From Gnomoniopsis sp. IMI 355080 (taxonomy: Eukaryota; Ascomycota; Sordariomycetes; Diaporthales; Gnomoniaceae), in the NCBI GenBank assembly GCA_027946555.1, contig JAPEVC010000047.1, positions 115,818 through 179,817 on the forward strand: DNA of 64,000 nucleotides, written 5' to 3'. This document shows, piece after piece, positions 24,757-38,077 of the stretch. Position 1 is the stretch's first letter, and every line of letters starts with the position of its first letter. The translations under genes were made by a program, and so were the position numbers. The notes under the pieces were generated by a model. The model had not been told where the DNA came from. It ran no database searches and saw nothing but the letters and a program-made list of their open reading frames with translations.

Positions 24757-26627
24757 TCTGGCGTTGATGATACTCGAGGCCGGGAGATATGAGGTTCTCT
24801 CTCGAGCAGTCACTTGCTGCTCTTGGATCGTCTCTTCACAACCATAGCGAGCGAAACAAAAGACGGAATCCTATCTGAGAAAACGCACGCACGCCCGCTG
24901 TGCGCGTGTCGTCTCATATAGGGATCCCCACAAAGTCGCATTTTTCCCCACGAAAAGGATCGCCTGACTTCTGTGGGTGAGACCAATCTAATTCTATAAC
25001 CCCGGTGATTCACGTTCCTGGAACAAACTATGTACATCTTTCGCCAAAAAGGCTGGAGATCCCCTTTGCGAGCCAATATGCGGGGATGCCAAGCCGTATA
25101 AAAGCCAGCGTGTCTGACAGGTGTGTGTGTGCCTACAGGGAGCAATTTTCCGTCATCCCGCACAGATTTACCCCGGACGACTTGACGGCCGGACGGCCTG
25201 CGCCGTGGTCTTGGAGTGCCGGGTGTTCGGGTAAATGCGAGGACAAGGCGGCTGGGTTGCTTCTTGGTCCGTTAGCGTGGCCTTTCATCTGGTCAGGGTA
25301 TGATAGACAAGGCTCGGCGAAAGGAGGATCACCGCGACGATTATTCGCGGGAGGAAATATAGGGCGGTGAACCAGAGAGTCCAAGCATGGTCTAAAATCT
25401 GACCAGCTCGGGCTGCACAACAACGCCACGAACCTAAGCAATACTTTGCAATCGCACGCCTGGTGAGGTACGCGATTTTGGGAACATTGAGTTAGCTTTA
25501 CAAAGTCTCCTATTCCTTCGAATTACATGCTGTCTGTAAGTCTGCCCTTCACCATATTCCCGAACTTGTCCTCGATAATGCATTCTGACCTCTCCTAATC
25601 ACCGTGTCCTACGCCATCCTGCAAAGCTGCCCAAGTGTCTGTCCTTACCTTATTCCTACATCCGCAACTTTCTCCCGAAAACTTTCTTTCTGTCCTCGAC
25701 ATGCAAAATTCGAGCGTCAACCGTATTAGATTCATCCACGGCCTTCTTCCCTATTCAGGCCTTCCACGTTGCCCGGATGCCAGCCGACTGATATCCCAAT
25801 GTTTCTGGTTTTCACCGACCGCTTCATATCGTGTGACCCCTGATAATGGCTCTCCCTCGCAATGACGTGATGTTTAGACACTGCTGACTTCTATTATTGT
25901 TCCAATGACAATTACAACGGGTCGGGTCCATGTTCAAGGCGTCTAGCTCCATTGTGACTATCAATTGATACCCTGTCGTGGGGGCTCTGGTCAACAGTAC
26001 GAGGAGGGGCTTGACAGGTCTGACGTGGAGGACACCCGAAGCGTTCCCGTCCGCCTGAATAGGCACCGTTCGTGTACTACCAGCAGTGTAGGTAGTACGC
26101 ATGGTTGCGGCAATGCTTGGGGCCCCAGATCTCGTCGGACTCAAGGTGGAGACATCCAACTTGGAGTCATACTGATGCCACTATCATTTGGTGGTGAAGG
26201 CCTGCTGGACAGGACTGCTGACGATGGTCAAGACTCGAGGTTACCCGGCCACGCAGGTGACAATAAATTCAAAGTTTCCATACAAAAAAGAACGAGTCAA
26301 ATCTCTAGAAAAGTAAACAAGGTTTTACTGCACAGAAGTTCGCTGCAGATCAAGCATGAAGTGATATGGATAAGTGCACGCATCGCTGAAACTATAGCCT
26401 TCCAATCTGAGCCCGTAAACCTGAACCAAATTCCAATAAAAAGAGGCACCTCTTCAAGAATGTCCTAATTCGACCCATTATAAACACCGGGGCATATTCA
26501 CCTACCTGCAATTCACGTTATCGATCCATGGACGTTCCCGTCTACTCCAGGCCGAGCGGGGCCCGCTTTATCGACCGCGTAGTGCCCTTGTGGTCAATAA
26601 ATGCCGGTCAACTCCTGCAATCTTGGC
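24757..26627. other. Spacer
   Basis: About 1.9 kb upstream of the MFS gene and downstream of the Fe(II) dioxygenase gene. Open frames such as 25965-26468 (+) show no domain or codon signature. A GC-rich patch with ACGGCCGGACGGCC near 25187 could be a regulator site but is not assignable. Confidence 0.55.
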
Positions 26628-27784
26628 CTAATCATCCTCAATAATTTCGCCATTCATGTGCTCCAGAAACCGCTGTTGCTGTTCCAGGAATGATTTGAGC
26701 TTGCGCGTTGGAATTGCTCGTCCGGTGGCGCGAGCCTCCCGAATCTTCTTGAGCTCGGCGCGGATGCGCTGCTCCAGGATCTCGAGGCGATATTCGCTGT
26801 ATTGCGCGTACAGCTCAGCAAGGTTAGTGATGGGTCTGATATTCATCAAGATAGTGTCGTCATGGGCGAAGGGGTCTTTGGGGCGGAATGCCGTGACCAC
26901 TAGATGGTAATTGTCAGTCAAACCCCAATCATATCAAAGATCAAGTCGCAGCTTGGTGGCCAGTGCACTAACTTGTAATACGCTCTGTGCCGCCCAGTGC
27001 TCTCAGCGCTTGGTGCTCAATGTATCGACCTTGGAAGACAACGGCGCAGCCCTGTAATGGTAAAAGAGAGGGGCTTTCCGTCAGCATATCTTGGTGACAA
27101 ATCATTTTGACTTGATGACATGATTGTTGAGTTCAACTGCTGATGCTTGTTTTGATATTGGTGAAGCTTACCATCTGAGGCCCGCGGACTTTCATAATCT
27201 CGCCGGTGCCGGTACGGATCGCAGTCTCACCGCCGATCATCTGCGAGCAGTCGGAAAGCATGACGATACAGACAAAAGGATAGCTATCCTTATGCCAATT
27301 GACAGTAGCAGCTTTGTCGTCATAATCGTTTTCACGACTTGGCTCGGAGAGATTTATGTGTGCTATGTCAATGTCCATAGCAGGTACCAGCTCGAGTCCC
27401 GCAATGTCCGAGATGATACGTTGGACTTCAGGACTTTTCCATGCTTCGAAGGCAAACGGAGCATACCTGTATGTTGAGTTAGCTTTAATAATCCCGCAAG
27501 GGCGACTGGAGGACTTGCTTATCACCAAAACACCTAAGCTGGCATTGGGACACAGTACTGTAAATCTTGAAGTTGTCCTTTACCTCTTGGCTCAAAACCT
27601 CTTCTCGGAATCTCATCACGGCCTCTTGAGTGAAGAGAGGGAACGGTTCGGATACAGCTACAGGAGAGACACCCATGTCACGATCGAATCCCAATTCTTC
27701 CATAAAGTATGTTTTCGATGGTGGAGTGAATCCCAAGTGCTTAGTGGGATCAAAGTGAGGGGCGAACACCCCTTCGGCTGCCAT
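26628..27784 (-). CDS. 2-oxoglutarate/Fe(II) dioxygenase-like protein
   Basis: Four exons: 27784-27519, 27466-27172, 27051-26973, 26899-26628; 303 aa. The iron-binding triad is visible: HxD in VNWHKDSYPFV, the distal His in FQGRYIEHQAL, and an Arg about ten residues on (ERITMVTAFRP) that would hold 2-oxoglutarate. A double-stranded beta-helix region GGETAIRTGTGE lies between them. The last about 70 residues form a charged helix (ILEQRIRAELKKIREARATG). The family is a widespread but uncharacterised group of fungal proteins; substrate unknown. The first intron is best explained by a GC donor (AA|GCAAGT) with CTAAC branch site, giving QLRCFGDKYAPF. The start is the first ATG; the frame upstream opens only with TTG. 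Confidence 0.88.
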
Positions 27785-30390
27785 GATGATAAAGATGACG
27801 AAGGTGGAAGTTATACTCAAGAATGAAAAGAAGCAAACCTAACTGCGGTAATAGGAGTGCAGCTATGCTGATTTTCGGCATCGAGAATGAGAGCATCTGA
27901 TATTGTGGAGAGAGAGCAGAAAGTAAATCTTCTAGACGCGAGACTATGTCTTTATACATGAGCAAACTTTATCATAAGTACGTTGGTAGTAGGAGCCCAT
28001 TGGATGGCATGTCGATAAGTGGGAGTCACTGGACCCCGCCGTTGGGACTCAGCCGCCCTGGGAATGGCAGCTCGCATGACTTGGAGGAAGACGCGAGAAA
28101 GACGTCTCTCCGGCAGGGGTGACGTGTGTCCGTGAAGATCAAAGACTTGGAGACATTCAAATCACTCGGTGAACGCCCCGGGTGACTCCAGTATGGCTCC
28201 CTTGCTACAAGCTAAGTACTATCAGATCATGCACATTTGTTCAAGTACTGAGCGAATGGAGATCATGATCCACGCCACGGGATCAGAGACACTGTCCGCA
28301 AAGTGGTGGTGGTCACTATTGACAGAATGGGTAATGCGTCGAAATTGCAGTTCATGAGTTGGAGAAATTCCAAAACAGAGGGTTCGTATTTCGGTAGCAG
28401 AAGAGACATCGCAACTTGTTCTTATAGGCCACCCAGCAGCATATGGATTTAGGTAGTGTATTCGTAGCCTGATACTGGTGTGCTTGAAAGGTTCGGGTCA
28501 CCAACAGGAATGTAGGGTCAGGATCTCACAGAGGCACAATTCTTGGAAGGCAAGGGGGAATTGATTTTGAGATGATAAGTCCTATCTTCCCCAACGTCTC
28601 AGGAGCTAGTGTAGAGCATGTGAGCTGGCTGGGTGGTGATTATCACCGAGAACGGACGCACCAAGACGTGGAACAGCCGGCTTCAAAGCCGCAATCAAGG
28701 TGACAATACGCTTCAGTAAGGAAGAGGGTGAGGGGTGCAAATAGGACCGTCGACGGTGAGAAGCATGACCTATCTAAACTCGGGCAACCTCGTCGATGGA
28801 GCATGCATGGCCCCGGAAATTCGATATGCGGCATTTGGGTAATGGATGAATGCACACTTGCAGCTCACTCCACAACTGTATTAGTCTGGCGTTACGCGGC
28901 GCTGTGCGAGCCTCGTGAGAGAGGGTACGTTGAAATCTTGCACGTGATAGAGAAACGATACGGTCAGAGCCTTCTCTCTTGGACGACGTTGGAATAACAC
29001 CACATGAGGCGCCCAAGACACCCTGTTTTTTGCAGCTCTATCCCTGACTCTCATGTTTATATTCACTTACCTTTGCATGATTAGTGCGTATACGGGTTCT
29101 TTTCTCCCTATAGTTGCCCTTGAGACACGTCGACTGCAATAGCTGCATGCACTATCAAACTGTAACAGCGTGATGATACGCTGGGCGGTCCAAATGCTGA
29201 TTAGTATCTCCGTTAACGGAGTAAGGTCTTGGAGCCAATGGCACTCTCGTAGATCTTGATAGATAAGCAGACTAGCCACTGGTCAAGACCAACTTGGCGA
29301 TAAATCCTTGCCAGAAACTCGAAGTCTCAATGACCGAAAATCTGGGGGTGGAAGCGTACCTCAAACTTGTGATTCTGGGTACCAGTATCTTTCGCTCACG
29401 GAATCTAGGCGGAGATGGGGTTAGAAATGCCGTCTAATTTTACACTTTGGAGGCTCAGCTTTGGGCCAGTCCATCATCTGTATTGCAATCTGTCTCCTGT
29501 CATGGTGCATGAGCATTTCCATGGAAGTCCAACTTGATAAGTTTGACGTAACTCTTATAGGTATAATTGGGAGACTAGAAGTTGTCAATGAGAAGTGCGT
29601 CAGTCCTCGCCAAGGGTGGCGGGCAGCATCTGCAAGAGGTGAAGTCTGGTGTGTAAGTGCCAGAACAAGCATGGTCTGGACCGCCTCGGGCTTCCACCAA
29701 GCGCAAACTTATTAACACCACTGTATATCATGCAATGGGACCCCACATTGTTATGCCCCAGCGTGTTTGTCTAATTGTGGGTTGCTTTGAATGGCGTATT
29801 TGAGTCCAGACAATGACAAGAAACGCACTAGTAGACGTTGCCCAACTCTGGGGTAATTAACGACCTTGGGGTCGTTTTTCAGATACATCACATCCCACCG
29901 GAAGTTCTGCTTCTTGAGAACACAGTTGTCTATTTATCACGCTTGTTGTGATTGTGGGTGCCTGCATAATGGCCTTCAATACCCGGGCAGTTCATTGGCT
30001 AAAAAGCTTGTGTCTTGCGAAATTCGGGAACTTGAGCTATACGAATCGACATGCCTAAGACTCTGGCTGATGTACAGTACCTATGTAGGTAGGTAAACGT
30101 CAATCTGTTATCTGCTTTGGACATCACGACTGTTCTGTGTGGAAAACTCGATATGCAGCTGGAGAATGAGCAAGGCAACACGAATCAAATGCTGACACCT
30201 GCAGTGATGACCTCGGGCCCCACAAAGGAGTTCAGTTCCCCGCTTGGATATGTTGCCGGCTTCCGGCAGGGTTCTAAATTTTATCATTACTCCCTACCTG
30301 AAGCCGTGAGCCTACCTTCCTGGATCCTGTACCTCTAAAGTAGGTGTTGACAAGGCTACAGCTCCAATCACCAATCTAAAACCAGCGTCT
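27785..30390. other. Divergent spacer between two dioxygenase genes
   Basis: 2.6 kb shared upstream region of the Fe(II) dioxygenase-like gene (-) and the PhyH-family gene (+). No gene is recognisable in it; many short featureless frames. An ACCTATGTAGGTAGGT element lies near 30078. Shared regulation of the two dioxygenases is possible but unsupported. Confidence 0.55.
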
Positions 30391-31580
30391 ATGGTCTCGC
30401 CAAGGATGAACCAAGGACCAGATGGCCCCAAAGCGATCACGCCCACCGACAAGGAGCGACAGGCGGGCGTTTACTCACCACGAAATCTCCACCGGGTGCT
30501 CGGTGCACTGCATCAGGATGGCTTGGTTGTGCTGAGAGACGTGATTGACCAACAGCATATTGATTCGCTGAATACGGTCATGTCCAAAGACGCAGAACGT
30601 AGGATACACGATCCAACGCAAGCCTTCAACCACAACATCAAATGTAAGCATTCATCCAATGCTGCACCCGACTAGTGCCATAGCTCAATCTAACCATGCT
30701 CGACAAGCCAATCTCCTTCAAAGACCACCGCTGACCGACCCGGCTCTTATTTACGAGGATGTATATTTCAACTCGTTTCTTTTGCAGGTCGCCAACGCGT
30801 AAGATAAACCGCCTTGGTTTCGGGCCCCATTCCCTCACGACCTGGAGCCGCTCTGACATTCAATCAGATATCTCGGCCAAAAACCCATTTGGAATTGGCT
30901 GACAGCCAACACAGCCGTGGCAAACACGGCAGGAATGAGGCAGGCAGAGCACAAAGACTCAGCCTACGACCACCCGAAGTGCCCTTACTACTTCATCGCC
31001 AACATTCCCCTGTGCGATTTCACGGTAGAGAATGGTGCCACTGAATTTTGGCTGGGATCTCACGTCAACACCACTGTCGAGGACCAGCAAACGGCGCCTG
31101 AAGACGGACAATACTCGAACAAGAGCTACAAAGCTGGCGACCACATTCCCTGGATCCATGAGGAGGCGAAGCGGGCTCAAAGAGCCGTTCGGCCGCCGGT
31201 ACAACCGGAAGCGTTGCGCGGGGACATCATGATTCGAGATCTTCGGACGTGGCACGCTGGAATGCCAAACAACAGTGACAAACATCGAATCATGCTGGGT
31301 TTGGGTTATCAGGTGAGTATTTCCGCATGAGGCAGTACTTACAGACTTGTTAGCCTCTCATCTCAGACGGAACGTAAACTGATGGCACGCACTCTAGAGT
31401 CCTTTCCATCCAAATTACAAGCAGCGCCTACACCTGCCTATCTCTCAGCAGGAGTATCTGCTAGGCCACGCGAAGAATTTGGTGGAGGTCAGAGCCAACT
31501 TTTACGAGGACGAGGAGTTCGAGAAAAGCAAAGCGGATACATTCTTCGACATCTCTCCGCAGTATGGCGACGATGAATAG
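30391..31580 (+). CDS. Phytanoyl-CoA dioxygenase (PhyH) family protein
   Basis: Four exons: 30391-30643, 30708-30798, 30868-31312, 31398-31580; 323 aa. N-terminal LHQDGLVVLRDVIDQQHIDSL is the usual PhyH opening (entry helix and first strand). The iron ligands are HxD in AEHKDSAYD and the distal His in LRTWHAGMPNN, with Arg in DKHRIMLGLGYQ as the 2-oxoglutarate anchor. Members hydroxylate diverse small molecules, including fungal secondary metabolites; the subcellular site is probably cytosolic as no signal or clear peroxisomal tail is present (ends YGDDE). A second ATG 15 nt downstream is an alternative start. It faces the other dioxygenase gene across a 2.6 kb spacer. Confidence 0.92.
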
Positions 31581-32509
31581 AGCTGGGTAGATCTGACCGG
31601 AGAGCGCTCTATCGTAATTACACTGTCAAGGCATCTCTTGTGCCGCCCAATCTACGACATGCTCATGACCACATAGGTGTTGGTGGCTGTGACAGCTTGG
31701 AATCTTGGACACTGGTGATTCATTCCCTCGGTCCTTTGCACTTGGCATATAAGGTCGGATCAAAAATTGCCCCAAATGAAGCTATTCCGATATTTTTGGA
31801 ATTTGCCAAGTGGTATCTAGCTTGGACATGATCGTGAAAAGTGGCACAACGTTAATCCGTGGGTGTTATATGGCGCGCGCCCGAGTATACTTGAACCATC
31901 GAGCATGCATAGCCTCAAATTACAGCAAGGAGGCTGCGGGTGGGGACTGGTCAAGCCTCGTACAACCATGATCCCTCTTCTTCCAGGGGCGCAAGACAAT
32001 GTACAGGGCATTTCGTAGTTTACCCCAGGTCCGAACCCGAATCAAGACGCTTGGTCCGAAAATCAGACGAGGCCCCACAACCCGACCCTGGAAAATGTCC
32101 GCTTGATTCAACGTCGGCTCATTACGGAAGTTGCCGCTCTATCGACAATTCAGCGTTGCACAAACCACGAATATTTCGAGAACTGGATATCTAAAGTACC
32201 TAGAGAATAGGCTCATGTCATTTTGATAAGAGCCATGTAGGGTGGTCGTTAATCTTACGGCTTCACGATCCTTCGGACAAAAACAAACGGCTAGGGATGT
32301 CCAGCTTGAGGCGCGAAAAATGGTTTGTTGCACAGTGGCGATAGAATTCTGATATTCTTATCTTAGTGCAACTACAAAGCAGGGAGAGTGCTGATGATCC
32401 TCTCCCAAGCTTGCCCCCTCCAGACTATCATGCCTCCATGTCAAGAGCCAGGTGTGGACTTTTCGATGGGCTTCAAGTCCCCCAGGCCATAGGCCTACAA
32501 GTCAGCTGT
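31581..32509. other. Convergent spacer
   Basis: About 0.93 kb between the 3' ends of the PhyH-family gene (+) and the secreted-protein gene (-). No gene seen. Confidence 0.6.
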
Positions 32510-33413
32510 CTAGCAGGTGTCTCCCTCCACGATGACATTCCAGCCACCCGAGTAGAACTGCTGGCCATTGATGACGTCACTGCACTCCTTGAGGCCCTGC
32601 TCAAATGTGCACATGTTTACCACCTGCTGGGCTCCATCGGCGATGAGAGTGAAGTTCTCGAGGACGTACGTGGTGGGGTTCTTAAGCCAGGACTACGGTC
32701 AGCCATCGGTCTCTCAACTCATCATGATTCGTTGGGAAGAGGATGGTGGGCAGCGATATACTCACGTCGTTGCACCAGTAAATGGCTGAGTTGTACGAAC
32801 AGCTCACTCGGTTGCAGGTTCCTGGGCCGGGGCCGTTGACGGGAGTGCCAGTCACAGTCTTGAGGTATGCAATACCGTCGCTGGCTCATAAATTTTCGTC
32901 AGCAAGACTCGCAGACAATACTGCCGTCATCAGTTGGGAAACACTTACGCGATTTGGCCGCAATCGGCATCGTAAGAGATGTCGCAAAAGTACTGCTCGG
33001 CAGTGCAACAGCCGTCGGCGTTTTGAGCAGTGGAGGTCAGGCGAGAAGTGGAAGAGACGTTGGCGCCAGAGTGGTTGTCGATGGTCTCCTTGATGGCAGC
33101 GGCTTGGACAGGGTCATACTTGGACAGCTCGTTGAAAGCGTCCTGGATGGTGCCCTGGACAGGGACAGTCAGGGTCTCGTTGACCTTCAGGTTCAAGACC
33201 AGATCGGTCACGGTGTAGGTAACGTTGTTGTGGCCTTGAATGGTCTTCACGTCGTCGTGGGTGCTGGGGGCCTGTGTTTGATCGCCTTGTCAGTTCTGCT
33301 CTTGTCTCCATATGGGTCAAGTTCTTGCATTATGGGAGAGGCGCGGGCATACTGACCGCAACGACAAGCAGCACACCCATGAGGGCAGACAGGGCAACAT
33401 TGAAGAAGTTCAT
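32510..33413 (-). CDS. Cysteine-rich secreted protein, effector-like
   Basis: Four exons: 33413-33357, 33271-32949, 32880-32766, 32692-32510; 225 aa. Exon 1 encodes almost exactly the signal peptide (MNFFNVALSALMGVLLVVA). The mature part has about ten Cys, including a CC pair (DGCCTAEQYFC, ADCGQIADG, GTCNRVSCSYNSAIYWC) and ends with GGWNVIVEGDTC. An Asn-rich N-glycosylation-prone segment (HNNVTYTVTD, NVSSTS) lies near the N-terminus. The layout (signal, cysteines, Trp-rich end) matches a group of uncharacterised secreted fungal proteins seen in plant-associated species; function is unknown. The donor of intron 1 is GTCAGT, and all phases agree. Divergent from the GMC oxidoreductase gene. Confidence 0.85.
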
Positions 33414-35754
33414 TGTCACAGCCAGGCTTGAGAAGAGCGTGTGGTGTGTGGTGTGTGGTTTGGTTGCAGGTGGTGTCGATGGATGCAGGTAGCAGTTGGT
33501 TTGCCAGGAAACTGAGAAAATTGAGAATTGCACTTGGTGGAAGTTGAGAAGGGAGATTTCGCAGTCAGTCACTGTTTTGAAAATTCAAAGGCCGTTGTGT
33601 CCAACTAACTATCTCAACGCGGTGGCAGCAACGCGTGAATTGAGGTCACGGGGCAACCACAATACCGCGACTTTCACTTTGCCCCACCAGGTGAACTTTC
33701 TAGACTCTACCAGGTGAACACAAGAGCCACAGTAATGCTGCTTTCCTCATTCAAGAAGAGCATCACGAAAATGAGCTTGAAGCCGACCACGATGCCACAA
33801 AGATGGCAGACCTAGGCAATATGCTGCCCGCCCGAGCATCACAAGGGAAGGTAGATCTTTAGACTAGCTTGGTTGATGATGCAAACTATAAGCATTGCGC
33901 CTGAAAAGTTAGGAGTCGAGTCGTATGGACCGTACGCATGCTTCTCTACTCTACATTTGGGGGGTTCCCGATAGGAATCAGACTGTGTTGAAAAAATCAT
34001 CCTCTGAGAGGCATGGACATTTGCCTGTGACACCATTGACAACGTATGACCTACTTCATAGCCAATTACAGGCTGATGAAACGACTTTACTCACATCTAG
34101 TGGATTTCACTAGCTATCATATATGGGACTATTCACAAAGGCTTCCATGCTACGGACTAAGTTACATCAGCCGACAGACACATAAGAGCTGCCCGTATAG
34201 TTCAGCGGCTCTGATCCCAAGCAAATGAAGGCATGTACATAGTGCACGGGAAGGGTTCGAAAGATGCGCTGAGATGAAGTAGCGACCGACAAGATCAAGC
34301 TCGAGCCTCAATCTATATGCCAAGATGAAAGACCAATTTGAGTTTGAAGACGTCAAGTCTGGTGACTTTTTGGCTCTCATACACGTTGCATACTTGCTTT
34401 TTAGGTGGGAACTATATTGTGGCCGAGCCAAGAGTGGCTAAGGGTGTTTCAAAGCCCAGGCTCAGATTTATTACTGAGTTATATGTCATCATGCACTTTC
34501 TAGAAATCGGGCGGCATCAAAATAGACTTTGGACTGGTGGCAGGAATGCAACCCTGCAACTTAGAGTTCTCGATACTCGAATTCCTATCTTGGGATAGTG
34601 GAAGAACGTTGGAGGCCGTTCGAGCTACAGGACAAGAACACAGAACCTGCCAAAACCCGCAGGACATACTGCACATACTTGCGTTTCATCACGCCCACGA
34701 TGGTCGATACCATTCTTTCATATAGCAGTCTACCTTATCTAGATATGTATGTGGACAGCAAAGAAAAGCATTCTAGTGGCAGCAACTTGGCCCCAGATTC
34801 TCGGGTCGTCAATACTACAAAGCTACTTCAAGATCTGCGATACTCAAAGACTTGGCGTGAACATGTGCCTCCACACCCGCTCGCCATGGAATTTACCATA
34901 CACGTGGATCGGTAGCATGCGCTTGGACGCTGAGCATCATTTGCGGACGGCTGCCAGGATCAGGCTAGTCGGCTTATGCGATTGATGCGCCGAAACAGGT
35001 CAAGGATCCTAGGTTTATCCTGCCCTAGCCTCGGCCAAAGAGACAGTTATTCATTTATTTGCAGGCTACTAGTCCCGGCTAGGCGTAGGGAAGCTGAAGT
35101 CGGCAGAACTATGGTCCCTTGAGGCTGCCGGTTTCCCCTTAGAGAGACAGAGAGCAAACGCAACTTTGGTTGCAGTGGGCCTCGGTGAATTAACCTAAAG
35201 AATGATGACCATGATACGATACCGTGGCTATCCTAGGCCGAAGGTGACCTTGAAGATGTGAGGGCGCGCGCGTGGGCTGAGGAACCTGCTCATGAGCTCG
35301 CGAGTTAACTTTATCTATCTTAGACTAAGGTTATTTTCTACACATGGCAGAAGTGATCTACCAGAACCCTGACCAGCAATCGGTCAGACTGAAGACTAAG
35401 CAAACGGCAGACGATCAGATGTGCCGAATCAGCCAAGAAGATAGATTGTATACCGGGGTGCCAACTACTCCGTACACGTACCGAATTATGGGGGCACCCA
35501 GGATAAGATTCATGGAAGATTGTTCTACTGCAGTGCAACGTCCGGAGGATTCCACTGCATGACAATTTCGGTTCCTGAATCGCACACAGATGCAGCCCGT
35601 CTTATTTAATAGTATGCCACGAACCCAGAAAATCGGTAGCCTATACTGATATCCGATCTTTATCGACTTTGACTTTGAGGCTCTTGAGCTCTTGTTCACT
35701 CATTACTTTTTGTGCCTTCGCTTATACAGTGCCTGAGGTTGTCCTTTATACGCG
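33414..35754. other. Divergent spacer
   Basis: 2.3 kb between the secreted-protein gene (-) and the GMC oxidoreductase gene (+). Only short featureless frames; no RNA gene recognised. Confidence 0.55.
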
Positions 35755-38077
35755 ATGGTTGCCTCCAAAGTACTTGCGACTGCCATATTGCTGGCTGTCG
35801 CCAACGCTGTTCCTTTCAAGGGCACGCGTGTCTCTTGCAAAAGGCAACTCGCCTCGAGTTATGACTATGTGATTGTCGGTGGTGGCGCATCTGGTCTTAC
35901 TGTCGCCAACAGACTCTCTGAGGACTCCGGTGAGTGTTATCACCCCCCCTCCCGGGTGTTTTTATTTTATTATTGTTACGCAATTCGGCAGAGAACCCGG
36001 CAGAGACTAACAGCTGTGTTTAGCCGTTTCGGTACTTGTCATTGAAGCTGGACCATTGTAGGTGGGCCCAAATCTCTCTTCTGGACGCTATGATTAACCG
36101 GACTCTCTAGCGATGATGGCGAGAACTATTTTTCCATTCCAGCTTTAGCCGGCGGAGCCATTGGCACCAAGTACGACTTCAACACGACTTATACGCCAAA
36201 CTCCGAACTGCAAAATCGATCAGTATCTATCCCTCAGGGAAAGCTCGTTGGTGGTAGTACGAAGCTGAACCGTATGGTATTTGACCGTGGCTCAATTTCT
36301 GATTTCGACCGCTGGGCTGAGCTGGGCAACCCGGGCTGGGACTATGCAGGACTCTTGCCCTACTTCAAGAAGGTAAGCAATTGATCGATGGAGACTAAGA
36401 CGGCTAGGTAGAGGACACCGTGACTGACTCTGCATTACAGCAAGAGACTTTTACTCCACCAGAGGAGGATATCGCCACAACGTTTGGAGTAGAATATGAC
36501 GCGGCTGCCCATGGAGAATCTGGACCCCTCCAAGTTAGCTACTCAAAGTTCTTCTATCCCGATGACCGTGAGTATTTCTGCCACCAAAGATCAGATTCTT
36601 GCCTATTGAACCGAAATTTAACAAAACCACAGAGAACATCATCGACGCGACCAAGGAGCTTGGCCTCACCATCCCAGTGGACCAGGCGGCTGGCTCCCCC
36701 ATAGGAGGCTACTTCTGCCCTCACAACATTGATCCGGAGACCGTCACACGCTCCTCGGCACGCGAGGCCTACTACAACCCCGTTCAAAACCGGACCAACC
36801 TCAACCTTATCACAGGTCAGCAGGTGACCAAGCTTGTGATCGACAACTCAAACGGTACTGCGAAAGTCACCGGCGTTGAGGTAAGCGTTGCACTCAAAGC
36901 ACTTTGAAAGCTTCTTTGCTCGCATGCATTGTACAAATATACTAACAGTTAGTACAGTTCGCAGCATCCGCAGACGCGGAGAAGTCGACGGTAGGAGTCA
37001 CTCGCGAGGCTATCATGGCTGCCGGCTCGCTTCACACGCCTCAACTGCTTCAAATCTCTGGTATTGGAGCGAGCAGCCTGCACGAGGAGATTGGCGTATC
37101 GACAGTCGTGGACTTGCCAGCAGTGGGAGAGAACTTCCAGGACCATGGCTTGCTTACGACAGTTGCTACTAGTAAGTCATTTCGAACTGCAATTCTTTTC
37201 CAATTGGTAATATGATCTAATGCGTCCTTGCCAGTCAACACTACCCAAATCACCAGCAGCTCCCTGACTAGTGACACCGCTGTCGCCGCCTCGGCTTTGG
37301 CCGAGTATGAGGCCAACAAGACAGGACCTTACACCACGCCCACTGGTGACTTCCTCCTCTTCTTGCCTCTCACCAACTTCACCAACGCCACGAGCTCCAT
37401 CGTCTCCACTGCTTCCGCACAAACCGCTTCCGAGTACCTCCCAGCCGACACACCCGCCGAGGTTGTGGCTGGTTACGAGAAGCAGCTGTCTGTCCTCAAT
37501 GACCGTCTGGGAAGAACCGATTCTGCCATCATGGAGTACATTTGGGACGCCGGCGTGGTCGTGCTTGGCTTGCAACACCCTTACTCCCGAGGAAGCGTCC
37601 GCGCTGCGTCGAGCAGCGTTTTCGACGCTCCCGTCGCCACGCCTAATTACCTTAAGAACCCAGTCGATTTGCAGCTTCTGATCGAGGCTACGAAGTTCAG
37701 CCGGACACTGCGGAACACTGCCGCTATCCAAGCCCTTAGCCCGGTAGAGGTTCTTCCCGGTGCCGATGTTACCAGTGATGCAGACCTTGAGACCTTTGTC
37801 CGTGGCAACCTTGGCACACTGTACCACCCGGCGGGTAGCTGCAAAATGGGACCCAAGGATGAGGGTGGTGTGGTCGACACTGACTTGAAGGTATACGGTA
37901 CCAGCAACCTCCGTGTGGTCGACGCTAGTGTCTTCCCTCTGCTGCCAGCAACTCACATCATGACCGCTGTCTACGGAGTTGCCGAGAAGGTATGTTTCTC
38001 CCTCACTATCGTTAATACATGCATCCATACTAACTCCAAACCCCAACTAGGCCGCGGATATCATCAAGGGGGCCTAA
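35755..38077 (+). CDS. Secreted GMC oxidoreductase (FAD-dependent, glucose oxidase/aryl-alcohol oxidase type)
   Basis: Eight exons: 35755-35929, 36024-36057, 36111-36372, 36441-36567, 36633-36880, 36958-37171, 37235-37989, 38051-38077; 613 aa. A signal peptide (MVASKVLATAILLAVANAVP) precedes the ADP-binding motif DYVIVGGGASGLTVANRL, the strand ending VLVIEAGP, and the flavin-attachment-type loop GGSTKLNRMVFDRG. The active-site His pair is seen as GTLYHPAGSCKMG (first His) and ATHIMTAVYGVAEKAADIIK (second His). Many NxT/S sites fit secretion. Members oxidise sugars or alcohols with O2 or quinones outside the cell, often making H2O2 for lignocellulose attack. Substrate is not predictable; the next-best call is choline/glucose dehydrogenase. 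Confidence 0.95.

Noticed and set aside
25965..26468. 167-aa plus-strand frame
   Set aside because: No recognisable features; chance-level length.
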